Source of the DNA: Archangium sp.
GTDB lineage: Bacteria; Myxococcota; Myxococcia; Myxococcales; Myxococcaceae
DNA length: 64,000 nt
Direction: 5' to 3'
NCBI GenBank assembly: GCA_030695565.1
Contig: JAUYRZ010000074.1
Coordinates: 62,001-126,000, forward strand
The notes below the pieces were generated by a model, which searched no databases, was not told the DNA's origin, and was given only the letters and a program-made list of their open reading frames with translations. Positions 51,841 to 61,032 of the stretch are shown one piece after another (the stretch's first letter is position 1; every line of letters begins with the position of its first letter). Made by a program: the position numbers and the translations under genes.

Positions 51841-53960
51841 GCGACCCGCTCGACCTCGACCCGCACACCGCTGAAGGCCGCGTTGCCGCTAAGCGCGTCG
51901 ATGACCAGCTCGTCGGTCAAGTCGTTCACGCTCTCACCGGCATGCGCGGCGGCGACCTGCAGCTTGATGCCGTCGCGGCCGTGCCCGTAGCCATGGGGCA
52001 GGCTGACCACACCCCTCATCATCGCGGCGCTCAGCTCGACGGGCACCACCACCTCACCCACGCGCGACTTCACCCGCGCCTTGTCTCCCGCCGAGAGCCC
52101 GAGCTCGCTCGCGTCTTCGGGGTGTACCAACAAGGTGCAGCGGGGCGCGCCACTGACCAGCTTCGGTGCGTTGTGGAGCCACGAGTTGCAGTCGCGCAGG
52201 TGACGCCGGTTGATCAACATCAACCCCGGCGCACGCGGCGTGTTCAGCGTGGCCTCGAGGCGCGCGACGTCGGCGAGCAGCTCCTTCGGCGCGAGGTCGA
52301 GGCGTTTGTTCTTCGTGTGCAGCGAGCCTGGCAAGACCGGCTCGAGCGGCCCGAGATCGATTCCGTGCACGGCCTTCTGCACCTTCTTGAGGGACAGGCC
52401 ACCGAGGCCACCCCGCGGCCCGAGGCGCAAGCCGAGATCGAGCATGCCTTCGACGCCCAGCTTCTCGAGCGCGGCCCAGGTCAACGACCGTTGCAGCGAG
52501 AAGCCGCGCAGCGCCTCGAGGCGTTTGCCCAGGCCGAGCAAGATCTCCCAGTCGTGGCGTGCGTTCGGGCCCTTGTCGAAGAGCGCCTTCGCGTAGCGCG
52601 TGGTGTTGCGCACGGAGAGCAGGTGAAACGCGATGTCGTAGTGCTCGCGCTCCAGCGGTGAAGGTGGAGGGAGAATGAGGTTGGCGTGGCGGGTGGTCTC
52701 GTTGAGGTACGGATCGATCGCCACCATGAACTCGAGATCATCGAAGGCGGTGTCGAGCTGACGGCCGTTGGGCGTGGACAACACCGGGTTGCCCGCGATG
52801 GTCACCATGGCGCGAACGCGGCCTTCACCCGGCGTGAGGATGTCTTCGGCCAGCGTGGCCACCGGGAGCTCGCCGCCCGATTCAGGCAGACCGCGCACCC
52901 GGCTCTTCCAGCGTCCGTAACTGCCGCGGCCACCGCTGAGCACCTTGGGCAACGTGCGCGGATCGAACACGGGCGAAGGGAACATCGAGCCGCCCGCGCG
53001 ATCGAAGTTGCCAGTGACCAGGTTGAGCACGTTGATCAACCACGCGCACAACGAGCCGTAGGCCTGCACCGAGGTACCCATGCGGCCGTACGCCACCGCC
53101 GCCTTCGCCGAGACGAAGTCCTTCGCGATGCGCTGAATGGTCTCCACCGGAACGCCGGTCGCAGCCGTCACCCGCTCGGGCGGATATTGCTTCACCAGCG
53201 CGCTGACCACCTCGAGGCCATCGACGTACGAGGCCACCCGGCCCGGCGTCTTCAACACCTCGTGCAGCAACGCGAGCAGCAGCAGCGCATCGGTGCCCGG
53301 CGTGATGAAGACGTGCTCGTCGGCGCGCTCGGCCGTCTCGGTGCGGCGCGGGTCGATCACCACCAGCTTGCCGCCCCGTTTTCGCAGCGCATCGATGCGG
53401 CCTTTGATGTCGGGCGCGGTCATCAAGCTGCCGTTCGACGCGATGGGGTTCGCGCCCAGCATCAGGAAGTACTGGGTGCGATCGACGTCGGGCACCGGGA
53501 GCATCAGCTGGTGACCGAACATCCAGTACGCGACCAGCATGTGCGGCAGTTGATCGACCGAGGTGGCCGAGTAGCGGTGCTTCGTCTTGAGCGCGCGAAC
53601 GAAGAGCGCGGCCATCAGCAACGAGCCGGTGTTGTGAACGTTGGGGTTGCCTAAGTAGACGCCCACCGAGTTGGTGCCGTGGCGTTGCTGCACGGTGTGC
53701 AGACCCTTCGCCGCTTCGTCGAGCGCGGTGTCCCAGGAGATCGGCTCCCACTTGCCGTCGCGCTTTCTCATCGGCTGACGCAGGCGATCGGGATCTTCGT
53801 AGAGCGCCTGGAGCGCCGTCGCCTTCGGGCAGATGTGCCCGCGGCTGAACGGATCTTCGTCGTCACCCCGAATCGAGAGGACCTTCGTGCCCTCGTACTC
53901 GATGCGGACGCCGCACATCGCTTCGCACAGGTTGCAGGCCCGGTAGTGAACGCTCGGCAT
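51837..53960 (-). CDS. Molybdopterin-dependent oxidoreductase with one 4Fe-4S cluster
   Basis: A 707-residue cytoplasmic DMSO-reductase-superfamily enzyme. The [4Fe-4S] site is C9-x2-C12-x3-C16-x27-C44 (ACNLCEAMCG, HICPK), followed by molybdopterin-binding segments (GVYLGNPNVHNTGS, LGANPIASN, DPRRTETAERADEHVFITPGTD) and a C-terminal molydop-binding domain (LVHPEDASELGLSAGDKARV). No Tat signal. Start ATG 53960, preceded by a TACGGT hexamer; the upstream open frame to 54056 is antisense to the neighbour. The substrate is not predictable. Confidence 0.92.
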   Translation of the reverse strand: MPSVHYRACNLCEAMCGVRIEYEGTKVLSIRGDDEDPFSRGHICPKATALQALYEDPDRLRQPMRKRDGKWEPISWDTALDEAAKGLHTVQQRHGTNSVGVYLGNPNVHNTGSLLMAALFVRALKTKHRYSATSVDQLPHMLVAYWMFGHQLMLPVPDVDRTQYFLMLGANPIASNGSLMTAPDIKGRIDALRKRGGKLVVIDPRRTETAERADEHVFITPGTDALLLLALLHEVLKTPGRVASYVDGLEVVSALVKQYPPERVTAATGVPVETIQRIAKDFVSAKAAVAYGRMGTSVQAYGSLCAWLINVLNLVTGNFDRAGGSMFPSPVFDPRTLPKVLSGGRGSYGRWKSRVRGLPESGGELPVATLAEDILTPGEGRVRAMVTIAGNPVLSTPNGRQLDTAFDDLEFMVAIDPYLNETTRHANLILPPPSPLEREHYDIAFHLLSVRNTTRYAKALFDKGPNARHDWEILLGLGKRLEALRGFSLQRSLTWAALEKLGVEGMLDLGLRLGPRGGLGGLSLKKVQKAVHGIDLGPLEPVLPGSLHTKNKRLDLAPKELLADVARLEATLNTPRAPGLMLINRRHLRDCNSWLHNAPKLVSGAPRCTLLVHPEDASELGLSAGDKARVKSRVGEVVVPVELSAAMMRGVVSLPHGYGHGRDGIKLQVAAAHAGESVNDLTDELVIDALSGNAAFSGVRVEVERVA

Positions 53961-53966
53961 GCCGGC

Positions 53967-53972
53967 ACCGTA
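53967..53972 (-). promoter_or_regulatory. -10-like hexamer TACGGT close to start codon
   Basis: On the minus strand TACGGT ends 6 bases before the ATG at 53960 of the molybdopterin oxidoreductase gene, with no Shine-Dalgarno sequence between, again suggesting a leaderless transcript. Confidence 0.4.
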
Positions 53973-54022
53973 GCGCCTTCGCTGCAGGGCAGGCGCGGTG
54001 TACGTCGAAGTGAATCTTTGGC

Positions 54023-54028
54023 TACAGG
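54023..54028 (+). promoter_or_regulatory. -10-like hexamer TACAGG close to start codon
   Basis: TACAGG ends 6 bases before the ATG at 54035; a weaker match than the TACAGT elements elsewhere. It shares the 74-base divergent gap with the oxidoreductase promoter. Confidence 0.35.
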
Positions 54029-54034
54029 GAGCGT

Positions 54035-55504
54035 ATGCAGCGCGCCGTGACTCCAAGAACCGTTCTTCCTGCGTTGGCGCTGCTGCTGGCGGGCTGCGCG
54101 GGCGTGCAGCGTGTTCCTCTCCGCAATGAAGTGGTGCGAATGCGCGACGGCCGCTTCATCGGACCGCTCGAGATCCCGGTGCCGCGAAGGGCTGATCACC
54201 AGGGCCACGACTTCGAGTTCCACGTCACGCTGCGCACGCGCTGTACGCCGAAGCTGGTGCTCGCCTTTCCCGACGGCGAGACGCAGACGCTGGGCGACTC
54301 CGATGGGCGATGGCAGGCACTGCTCGAGGCCCGCGCGACGGGTGAAAGGGCTGCTGCTGCCGCGCCGGCTCCCGTGGCCTTGCCAGCTCAACCACCGCCC
54401 GTGAGTGAAGAGCCGCTGCCGTATCCGGGGCCTTCTTCCGGCACCAGCGCGTCCATCGCCGTCGATGCCGAGGTGGTGGTGCCCTTCCCTCAACAGCCCG
54501 CGGGTCACTGGGAGACCGTCACCACCGAGACCTGGAGCGGGCAGCTCGCCTTCGAGAAGGAGCGTGCGCATCGATGCTCCCGCGTGGCGGAGTACCGCGC
54601 GACGTATCTGAACGCCTTCGATGAAACGGGGATGATCACGGTCTGGGCCGAAGTGCCGCAGGAGCTCTTCGAGGCCGAGCTCAGCTACGAGATCGTCGAG
54701 CTCGTTCCTCCGAAGGTCGTGGTCGAGCAGCAGGTGGTGGTCGAAGCCAGACCGCCTCCGCCCCGCGCGCGGCCACCTCAGCCATCACCGAGAACCGAGC
54801 GCCCTGCACCCGCGGGTGACGCACGTGCGACGTGGGTTCCCGGCCAATGGGTCTGGAGCGAGGGCAAAGGAGAATGGGTGTGGCACGCAGGTTCGTGGCG
54901 AGCACCCGCCGCGCCTGCGTTGCGCGTCGAAGTGACCGGCGCGCCGCCGAACCCGGGCTGCACGTGGGCGTCGGGCTATTGGATCTGGGAAGGCACCAGC
55001 GGCAGCTGGTCCTGGCAGAAGGGATATTGGAAGGCGCCACCGCCGATCGAAGACGTGCGGGGAGAACCGCCTGGGCCGGGTGCGCCGTGGCAGCTGGGTT
55101 CGTGGTCGTGGAATGGCGTTCGTTTCGTGTGGGCGCCCGGGCGCTGGGGCAAGCCGCCGGTGTTGGTGGAGGCGGTGCCTGCGGCTCCGTTCTCGGGCGC
55201 GCAGTGGGTGCGAGGCGATTGGATTCTCGTCAACGGCCGGTGGGTCTGGTCGCCGGGCTTCTACGAGAGCGCTCAACGTCCGCCTCCTCCGCAAGCGGAG
55301 ACGCCGGGTGTGGCTCCGGGGCCGGGCGCGGTGTGGCTGCAGGGCTACTGGCGTTGGGAAATCACGCTCAGCCAGTTCGTGTGGATCTCAGGTCACTGGG
55401 AGCTTCCGCCGGGTGAGAACTACGTGTGGATCCCCGAGCCGCAAGGTGCGGGCGGGTTGATCATCCGCGGTCACTGGGAACTTCGGGCGAGGGTCGTACC
55501 GTGA
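54035..55504 (+). CDS. YXWGXW-type repeat lipoprotein
   Basis: A 489-residue lipoprotein (lipobox LLLAGC, Cys21). The N-terminal domain is beta-rich, followed by a Pro-rich linker and about eight Trp/Tyr/Gly-rich repeats such as WVPGQWVWSEGKGEWVW, ASGYWIWEGTSGSWSW, LGSWSWNGVRFVWAPGRWG and QGYWRWEITLSQFVWISG, the YXWGXW class seen in proteobacterial surface proteins. A structural or adhesive role is inferred. The stop overlaps a GTG start of the next gene. Confidence 0.87.
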   Translation: MQRAVTPRTVLPALALLLAGCAGVQRVPLRNEVVRMRDGRFIGPLEIPVPRRADHQGHDFEFHVTLRTRCTPKLVLAFPDGETQTLGDSDGRWQALLEARATGERAAAAAPAPVALPAQPPPVSEEPLPYPGPSSGTSASIAVDAEVVVPFPQQPAGHWETVTTETWSGQLAFEKERAHRCSRVAEYRATYLNAFDETGMITVWAEVPQELFEAELSYEIVELVPPKVVVEQQVVVEARPPPPRARPPQPSPRTERPAPAGDARATWVPGQWVWSEGKGEWVWHAGSWRAPAAPALRVEVTGAPPNPGCTWASGYWIWEGTSGSWSWQKGYWKAPPPIEDVRGEPPGPGAPWQLGSWSWNGVRFVWAPGRWGKPPVLVEAVPAAPFSGAQWVRGDWILVNGRWVWSPGFYESAQRPPPPQAETPGVAPGPGAVWLQGYWRWEITLSQFVWISGHWELPPGENYVWIPEPQGAGGLIIRGHWELRARVVP

Positions 55505-56274
55505 GCCGCGTGCTCGTCGTGGTGTTGGCGCTCAGCGCGTCGTCATGCGGGCTGCTCCTCGATGGCGCGTATCTGATCAGCGGGAAGAACTCGTACAAAG
55601 ACGTCGAACAACGAAGGCCCACCGGCCAGCAGCAGACCGCGCCTGAACGCAGGCTCACCTTCGAAGGGCCTCGCGTGCGCGTGGTCTGTGAAGACGTCAC
55701 CCGCGGCGTCGATCGCGTGTGGAGCGTGCACAAGACCTACGAGCACCAGGGCGGTTGGTACCAGGTGCATTGGCTGCCGGTGTTGCTCGAGGGCATCATC
55801 GGAGGCGGGCTGGCGATCGGCTTCGGCGTGAAGTGCGGCGACGGTTCAGGCGATTGCAACCTGATGTACGCGACGATTCCGTTCGCGGTCGACGTCGCGT
55901 ACTCGCTGATTCGGCTGCTGACGATCCGCCCGCCGAAGCTGGTCGACAAGAGCCTCACGCAGCCGCACACCGATGCGCATCCGACGCCGAGCGCGAAGAA
56001 CACCACCGCGTGCGAGCCCGACATGGAGATCGTCGCGACCGCATCTACTTCAGGCGGCCCGCTGCGGTTGCGCGTCGACGCGAGCGGCTGGATTTCGGAT
56101 CAGGACCAGGCGCAGCTGATGGGCTTCGTGATGGGTTACCGCGACGCGCAGGTCAGGGTGTTCGGCAACGGCAAGCAGCAGGTGCCCGACTTGAATCGCT
56201 GCACCTTCTTCCGCGAGCGGCAGAGCCTCGATCCGTCCCGCCCTCCGGTGCCGGCCGACTGCGAATCGCGGTAG
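55501..56274 (+). CDS. Lipoprotein of unknown function, coupled to the repeat lipoprotein
   Basis: A 257-residue predicted lipoprotein from GTG 55501 (GTGA overlap with the previous stop). Signal to LSASSC (Cys16). It has two hydrophobic stretches in the middle (HWLPVLLEGIIGGGLAIGF and IPFAVDVAYSLIRLL), so it may be embedded in the membrane, and a soluble C-terminal domain with single Cys residues. No family recognised. It ends beside repeat copy C. Confidence 0.75.
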   Translation: MSRVLVVVLALSASSCGLLLDGAYLISGKNSYKDVEQRRPTGQQQTAPERRLTFEGPRVRVVCEDVTRGVDRVWSVHKTYEHQGGWYQVHWLPVLLEGIIGGGLAIGFGVKCGDGSGDCNLMYATIPFAVDVAYSLIRLLTIRPPKLVDKSLTQPHTDAHPTPSAKNTTACEPDMEIVATASTSGGPLRLRVDASGWISDQDQAQLMGFVMGYRDAQVRVFGNGKQQVPDLNRCTFFRERQSLDPSRPPVPADCESR

Positions 56275-56276
56275 TT

Positions 56277-56312
56277 CCCCCTCGCCCTGCGAAGCGGGGA
56301 GGTGGTCGGGGG
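56277..56312. repeat. Palindromic repeat element, copy C (degenerate)
   Basis: CCCCCTCGCCCTGCGAAGCGGGGAGG-type hairpin followed by a decayed GGTCGGGGGG flank. Central TGCGAAGC matches copy B exactly. It begins three bases after the lipoprotein stop codon and may end that transcript. Confidence 0.65.
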
Positions 56313-56318
56313 GCCAAC

Positions 56319-56334
56319 GATGTCATACGACATC
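56319..56334. promoter_or_regulatory. Perfect 6-bp inverted repeat, candidate operator
   Basis: GATGTCATACGACATC is a perfect palindrome of 6-bp arms around ATAC, 62 bases before the glycosyltransferase ATG. Position and symmetry suit a repressor site such as a GntR or TetR type; no cognate regulator is adjacent. Confidence 0.4.
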
Positions 56335-56395
56335 ACTGTCGCTGATCGCCTGATGCGCTTCGCGGCTGGCGCGCCGTTTGAAAAGCGGCGGCCGA

Positions 56396-57757
56396 ATGGA
56401 GACGCAATCACGTCCACCGGACATCGCGTTCGCGTTGGTGCTGTTCATCTTCGTCGTGCTGATGGGCGCGACGTGGTTTCGCCACACCGACGTCGGCGAC
56501 GCGCAGCTGTATCAAGTGATCGCGCGCCACATGCTCATGCGCGGCGAGTGGTTCTCGATGGAGTACCTGGGGCAACCCTTCTTCGACCACCTGCCCTTCG
56601 GTCTGTGGCCGATCATCGCCGCGCAAGCGGTGGATGAACGCCTCGTCATTCCGCTGCACGCGCTGTTCTCGGTGCTCACCGTCGGACTCGTGGGTGTTCT
56701 CGGGCATCGGCTCAGCGGCCCCTGGGCGGCGCTCGCTTCGATGTTCTTCCTCGCGACCACGCAAATGTACTTCTTCCAGACGAGCTATCCGACGCTCGAC
56801 CCGGTGTTGCTCCTGCTCACGACGGCCAGCGTGCTGCCTGTGCTGACCGGACCCGGAACGGCGAGGCAGTGGCTGCTGGCGTGGCTCTTCGCGGCGATGG
56901 CCGTGGCGGTCAAAGGGCCGTTCGGGTTGTTGCCGCTCGGGGGTGTGCTCGGCGCGCGCGTGCTCGTCGATCGATCGTGGCGTCACCTCGGCCTGGGTGC
57001 GGTGGTCTTCGTACTCGCGGCGGCACCGGTGTTGCTTTTCCTCGCGCTCCGTCCTGATTGGCGCGAGGGCTACGGGGTCGGCCAGCTGCTCGCTTCCGCC
57101 GTCGGAAATCGCAGCGATGGAAGCGCGGGCCTGACCGTCGCGGCGAAGTTCATCGGTGAACGATTCTGGCCGTGGTTTCCACTCCTCTTTCTGGGCATCG
57201 CGGCGACGACAGGGAGGATCACCTGGCTTCGAAACAACGTGCACGCATCCCGCATCGTGGCGGTCGCCTGCGGGCTCATGGTGCTGGGGCTTTCGCTGCC
57301 GCACCGCAAGCTCTGGCACCACACCCTGGTGGTCTACCCGCTGCTCTGCGTGCTGCTGGGTGTGACACTCGCGCCCCGGATCTCGACGGTCTTCAGCAAG
57401 CGCCGGCTGATCATCGGTCTCGCGGCCATGGCAACGATGTCGGTGTTGGCGGTCGCAGGTGGAGTGGACCGGCTCCTGATGGCGCGACCGTGCGTGCTCG
57501 CCACCGACTTCACCCAGGAGGTGCACCGGCTCAAAGCAGGCGAGCGTGTGCTGGTGATCTCCGAACACCCCGAGTGGGACATGCTCTCAGCCCTCGCGTT
57601 CGAGTTCGACGTCACGCCGTTTCGCACCTCGGCGTGGGAAGAGGGTTCGGTTGCGCTGGTTGCTGAAGCCTCGTGGAGCTCGGCGCCCCCTCAGTGGCGC
57701 GCGCTCCAACGAGCGCGCGGCTGGGTCTTCGCCGTCAACGACTCAGGGCAGCAGTGA
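56396..57757 (+). CDS. GT-C family membrane glycosyltransferase (ArnT/PMT-like)
   Basis: A 453-residue integral membrane protein with about eleven hydrophobic segments. The first loop has TDVGDAQLYQVIARHM and EYLGQPFFDHLPFG, the D-x-Y and PxFD-like pattern of ArnT/protein-mannosyltransferase enzymes that use polyprenyl-phosphate sugars. The soluble C-terminal part has no known domain. ATG 56396 is chosen over TTG 56378. Substrate unknown; lipid A or protein glycosylation is possible. The 3' end overlaps the convergent membrane gene by 15 bases. Confidence 0.87.
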   Translation: METQSRPPDIAFALVLFIFVVLMGATWFRHTDVGDAQLYQVIARHMLMRGEWFSMEYLGQPFFDHLPFGLWPIIAAQAVDERLVIPLHALFSVLTVGLVGVLGHRLSGPWAALASMFFLATTQMYFFQTSYPTLDPVLLLLTTASVLPVLTGPGTARQWLLAWLFAAMAVAVKGPFGLLPLGGVLGARVLVDRSWRHLGLGAVVFVLAAAPVLLFLALRPDWREGYGVGQLLASAVGNRSDGSAGLTVAAKFIGERFWPWFPLLFLGIAATTGRITWLRNNVHASRIVAVACGLMVLGLSLPHRKLWHHTLVVYPLLCVLLGVTLAPRISTVFSKRRLIIGLAAMATMSVLAVAGGVDRLLMARPCVLATDFTQEVHRLKAGERVLVISEHPEWDMLSALAFEFDVTPFRTSAWEEGSVALVAEASWSSAPPQWRALQRARGWVFAVNDSGQQ

Positions 57758-58162
57758 GAGGCCCAACACGCCGGTGAGCCCGCCCGCGAAGAGCGCGAGC
57801 AGCCCCAGAAGGCCGTGCGTGCCCGCGAGCTGTTTCTCGTTGGCGACGAGCCGCCGGCCCAACCACCACATGATCAAGAAGAGCAGCGTGGTGAGCAACG
57901 CCAGCTTTCCGTGGAAGGTGGCCAGCGGTTCCCACTTCCGCAAGAGCACCGCGGAGCACAACCCGATGATCCACGAGAAGCAGAACAACGCCGCCGTCAC
58001 CGGGCCCAGCTTGACGTGACGGACCCGCGTGGAAGCCGGCGCGGGAATGCGGCGCAGGCGCTGCTTTCGCTGCGCGAAGCCGTCGCGGAAGACGACCAAG
58101 GCGAACAGGAGCGTCACCGTCCCCAGCAGCGGGTGCAGATAGATGAGGAGCTCGCTCGCCAC
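57743..58162 (-). CDS. Four-helix membrane protein with conserved His (cytochrome b-like)
   Basis: A 139-residue protein with four hydrophobic helices, each with a His or aromatic near its end: IYLHPLLGTVTLLFA, HVKLGPVTAALFCF, FHGKLALLTTLLFLIMWW, GTHGLLGLLALFAGG. Spacing of the histidines resembles small heme-b membrane anchors (DUF4079/DUF420 type); heme binding is inference. The start is a GTG (58162). Single gene, convergent with the glycosyltransferase and divergent from the 58213 lipoprotein. Confidence 0.8.
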   Translation of the reverse strand: MASELLIYLHPLLGTVTLLFALVVFRDGFAQRKQRLRRIPAPASTRVRHVKLGPVTAALFCFSWIIGLCSAVLLRKWEPLATFHGKLALLTTLLFLIMWWLGRRLVANEKQLAGTHGLLGLLALFAGGLTGVLGLSLLP

Positions 58163-58199
58163 GGTGCACCCCTAACCGCTCCCCCGCGCGGAGAGCGAG

Positions 58200-58205
58200 T
58201 ACAGT
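58200..58205 (+). promoter_or_regulatory. -10-like hexamer TACAGT close to start codon
   Basis: TACAGT ends exactly 7 bases before ATG 58213, the same hexamer and spacing as at 45942. No ribosome site between. Confidence 0.45.
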
Positions 58206-58212
58206 TTCGCGA

Positions 58213-60684
58213 ATGTCGAACCGCCTCGCAGCCCTCCTCTCCGTCGTGCTGTTCGCGTGCAACCCCGCCAACCCGCCCCAGGGTCTTCCACCAGGCCCCG
58301 GCCTGGGTGGTTCCTGCGCAGCAGATGGCCGATGCCGCGCAGGCTTCACCTGCAGCTCGGCGCAGCTCTGCGAAGGCGCGCGCAGCAGCGAAGACGGCAC
58401 CGCCTGCACGCTCGGCGTCGAGTGCGTCAGCGGCAATTGTTCACCCAACGGCGCACGAGGCATCTGTTCGGCTGCGGGCACCGGGGCGCTGGGCTCGAGC
58501 TGTCAGGGTGACTCCGATTGCGCCGCGACGCTCAAGTGCGGCTTCAACGGCGAGACGTTGTTTCCCCGCTGTCTGCCATCAGGGACCAAGGACCTCGGCG
58601 GTGACTGCAGCGTGGGCCTCGACTGTGCGCAGGGGTTGCTCTGCGTGACGGGCAGCTGCGCCATCGTGAGCCTCACCAGCGCGATGACCCCGCACGGCTA
58701 TCCGCCCGTGCTTCCGCAAACGCCAGGCACCGGTTGGAAAGGCGCCACCTGCACGCCCTCGAAGGCTTCCGGAGAAACGGCGCTCTGGGTGCTGCCGCGC
58801 GACACGGATGAACAAGCCGTGCGTGAAGACTTCTACCGCCTGCCCTTCCCCAACGATGCGTTGCGTGACGCCAGCGGGCGCATCGACTTCAGCCGGCACC
58901 CGAAAGATCCCGCACCGATGTTCGGCTTCGACGTGCTCGGCCGCTACCTCGAGGCGCTCGCACCCGAGCCGTTCAGCAACGCCCCGACCGTCATCTTCCG
59001 CTTCGATGGGCCGATCGAGTTCAGCAGCCTGGTGCTCAACGGCGCCTCGCCGAACGTGCGCCTCGTGAAGTTCGAGACCGGCCAGATGTACCCGCATGGT
59101 CTCTCGCTGCAGCTCAACGGCGGCGGCAATCGCTACACCTGTCACAACTGGGTCGGCATCAGACCCTTCAACGGCGAATCGTTGAGCGCGGGCACTTGGG
59201 GCGTGGTGCTGCTCAAGGGCATCAAGGGCAACGGAGCCGCGGGTGCGGAGCTCCAGCCTTCACCCGACTTCACCGCGATGTTGAGCGCGACGATCCCCAC
59301 CGACGCGCGCCAAGCGCTCGCGTGGCCCGGCTACGCACCGCTGCGCGCGTATCTGACCGCGCAGAACATTCCCGTGGGCGAGGTGATCAACGCGACTGTC
59401 TTCACAGTGGGTGATGCGCAGCGCTTGATGAAACGGCTGGCCACCCGCATCGCCGCAGCACCCGCGCCCGTCGCCGAGACCTGGGTGAAGTGTGGCAGCG
59501 GCACGCCGTCACCCTGCCCCGACACCACGGGGCCTCGCGCGTGTGGAGCAGCGAACACCTCCTTCGAGGAGTGGCACGCGTTGATCGACCTGCCCATCTA
59601 CCAGACGGGCACCGCGCCCCATCTCACGCCTGCGCAAGGCGGCGCGATCGACGCGAACACCACGCCGGTGCGCACCGAGAAGGTCTGCGCCACGCTCACC
59701 ACGCCGCTGGGCACTCCGCCCGCAGGTGGTTGGCCGGTGGTGCTCTACGCGCATGGCACCGGCGGCAACTACCGCAGCCACGCAGGTGATGGCGCCGCGG
59801 CCGCGCTCAGCAGCCTCACCTTGCCCGGTGTTACAGGAGCGCTGCAGGTCGCGGTGCTCGGCTTCGATCAAGTCGGTCACGGCCCCCGGCGTGGCCCCGG
59901 CGGGCAGACCACTTCACCCGACGACATCGTCTTCAACTTCGCGAACCCGGCTTCGGCGCGCGGCACGATGGCGCAAGGCGCGGCAGATCTTCACGGCGTC
60001 ACGCGGTACTTGAAGAGCCTCGCCGCCACGCCTGCGCCAGAGCTGCCTGCGCTCGACGTGAGCCGGCTGGTGTACTGGGGCCACTCGCAAGGTGCGACCG
60101 AAGGCGCGCTCTTCCTCGCGCAGGATCGCAGCATCGAAGGCACGGTGTTGTCGGGCGCATCGGCGTGCCTGGTGAACGCGCTCACCTCGAAGAAGGCGCC
60201 GATCGACCTCGCCGGTGGCCTGTGGGCGGCGTTGGGTGAAGCGAGCCCTCAGGCACTCAACGCCTATCACCCGGTGCTCGGGTTGTTGCAGGCGTGGAGC
60301 GACCCCGTCGACCCGCTGCACTTCGCGGCGAACGCTTCGGTGATGCCGGTGGAGGGCGCGCTGCCGGCGTCCGCTCGGCACGTGTTTCAAATCTGGGGAA
60401 AGGATGACCTGTTCACCGCGCAGCCCGTGCAGTCGGCGTTCGCAGCGGGCGCGCGGCTGGGCTTCGTGGGGCCGAAGGTCGACACCTTCGATGCGAGCCC
60501 GCTCACCAGCGTGTCGGGCAACGTGACGATGCCTCGGGTGGTGACCGCGGCCCTGCGGCAGTACGTGCCCCTCGGGTACGACGGGCACTTCGTGGTGTTC
60601 TCCAACGTGACGGCCACGACCGATGCGACCCGTTTCATCGGGCGCGTGCTGCGCGGTGAAGTGCCGACGGTTCCTGAACCCTAG
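58213..60684 (+). CDS. Large Cys-rich lipoprotein with an alpha/beta-hydrolase domain
   Basis: An 823-residue lipoprotein (lipobox VVLFAC, Cys16). Residues about 30-155 form a Cys-rich, myxobacterial-type region with CxxxC/CxxGxC pairs (CSSAQLCEGA, CVSGNCSPNG, CSVGLDCAQGLLC). The C-terminal half is an alpha/beta hydrolase: PVVLYAHGTGGNYRS (oxyanion region), LVYWGHSQGATEG with nucleophile S625 (G-H-S-Q-G), and later acid and His regions (IWGKDDLF, GHFVVF). Probably an extracellular lipase or esterase anchored to the outer membrane. Single gene. Confidence 0.85.
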   Translation: MSNRLAALLSVVLFACNPANPPQGLPPGPGLGGSCAADGRCRAGFTCSSAQLCEGARSSEDGTACTLGVECVSGNCSPNGARGICSAAGTGALGSSCQGDSDCAATLKCGFNGETLFPRCLPSGTKDLGGDCSVGLDCAQGLLCVTGSCAIVSLTSAMTPHGYPPVLPQTPGTGWKGATCTPSKASGETALWVLPRDTDEQAVREDFYRLPFPNDALRDASGRIDFSRHPKDPAPMFGFDVLGRYLEALAPEPFSNAPTVIFRFDGPIEFSSLVLNGASPNVRLVKFETGQMYPHGLSLQLNGGGNRYTCHNWVGIRPFNGESLSAGTWGVVLLKGIKGNGAAGAELQPSPDFTAMLSATIPTDARQALAWPGYAPLRAYLTAQNIPVGEVINATVFTVGDAQRLMKRLATRIAAAPAPVAETWVKCGSGTPSPCPDTTGPRACGAANTSFEEWHALIDLPIYQTGTAPHLTPAQGGAIDANTTPVRTEKVCATLTTPLGTPPAGGWPVVLYAHGTGGNYRSHAGDGAAAALSSLTLPGVTGALQVAVLGFDQVGHGPRRGPGGQTTSPDDIVFNFANPASARGTMAQGAADLHGVTRYLKSLAATPAPELPALDVSRLVYWGHSQGATEGALFLAQDRSIEGTVLSGASACLVNALTSKKAPIDLAGGLWAALGEASPQALNAYHPVLGLLQAWSDPVDPLHFAANASVMPVEGALPASARHVFQIWGKDDLFTAQPVQSAFAAGARLGFVGPKVDTFDASPLTSVSGNVTMPRVVTAALRQYVPLGYDGHFVVFSNVTATTDATRFIGRVLRGEVPTVPEP

Positions 60685-60718
60685 CCGGAGAGGGCTGCCG
60701 GGAAGGCCGGTGACTCGG

Positions 60719-60724
60719 TATGGT
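60719..60724 (+). promoter_or_regulatory. -10-like hexamer TATGGT close to start codon
   Basis: TATGGT ends 8 bases before ATG 60733, the first gene of the toxin-antitoxin pair; a GGTGAG ribosome-like stretch overlaps it, so leaderless or led transcription are both possible. Confidence 0.35.
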
Positions 60725-60732
60725 GAGTCACG

Positions 60733-61032
60733 ATGACTCGCAAACCGACTCAGCCGCGTTCACGTGGAATTCGACAGCTCACGCTGCGAGGCTTCGGCCC
60801 TGAGCTCGAGTCGCGCCTTCGCCAAATGGCTGAAGCCGAGAACCTGTCGCTGAATCAAGCGGCCCTCCGCTTCCTCGAGCGCGGCGCCGGGTTGTCCGAG
60901 CGACGAGCCAAACTGGACACGATCGGGAGCGGGCTGGACGAATTCATCGGAGGCTGGACGAAGAAGCAGGCCGAGTCGGTACTGGGCTCTACCCGCGACT
61001 TCGAGCGCATCGACTCGGAGTTCTGGAAGTGA
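60733..61032 (+). CDS. VapB/FitA-type ribbon-helix-helix antitoxin
   Basis: A 99-residue antitoxin. N-terminal RQLTLRGFGPELESRL and LSLNQAALRFLERGAG fit a ribbon-helix-helix DNA-binding fold (strand then two helices), and the C-terminal tail (WTKKQAESVLGSTRDFERID) is the toxin-binding part. Its stop overlaps the toxin's GTG start (GTGA). FitAB/VapBC pairs are autoregulated by the antitoxin. No identified target. Confidence 0.85.
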   Translation: MTRKPTQPRSRGIRQLTLRGFGPELESRLRQMAEAENLSLNQAALRFLERGAGLSERRAKLDTIGSGLDEFIGGWTKKQAESVLGSTRDFERIDSEFWK

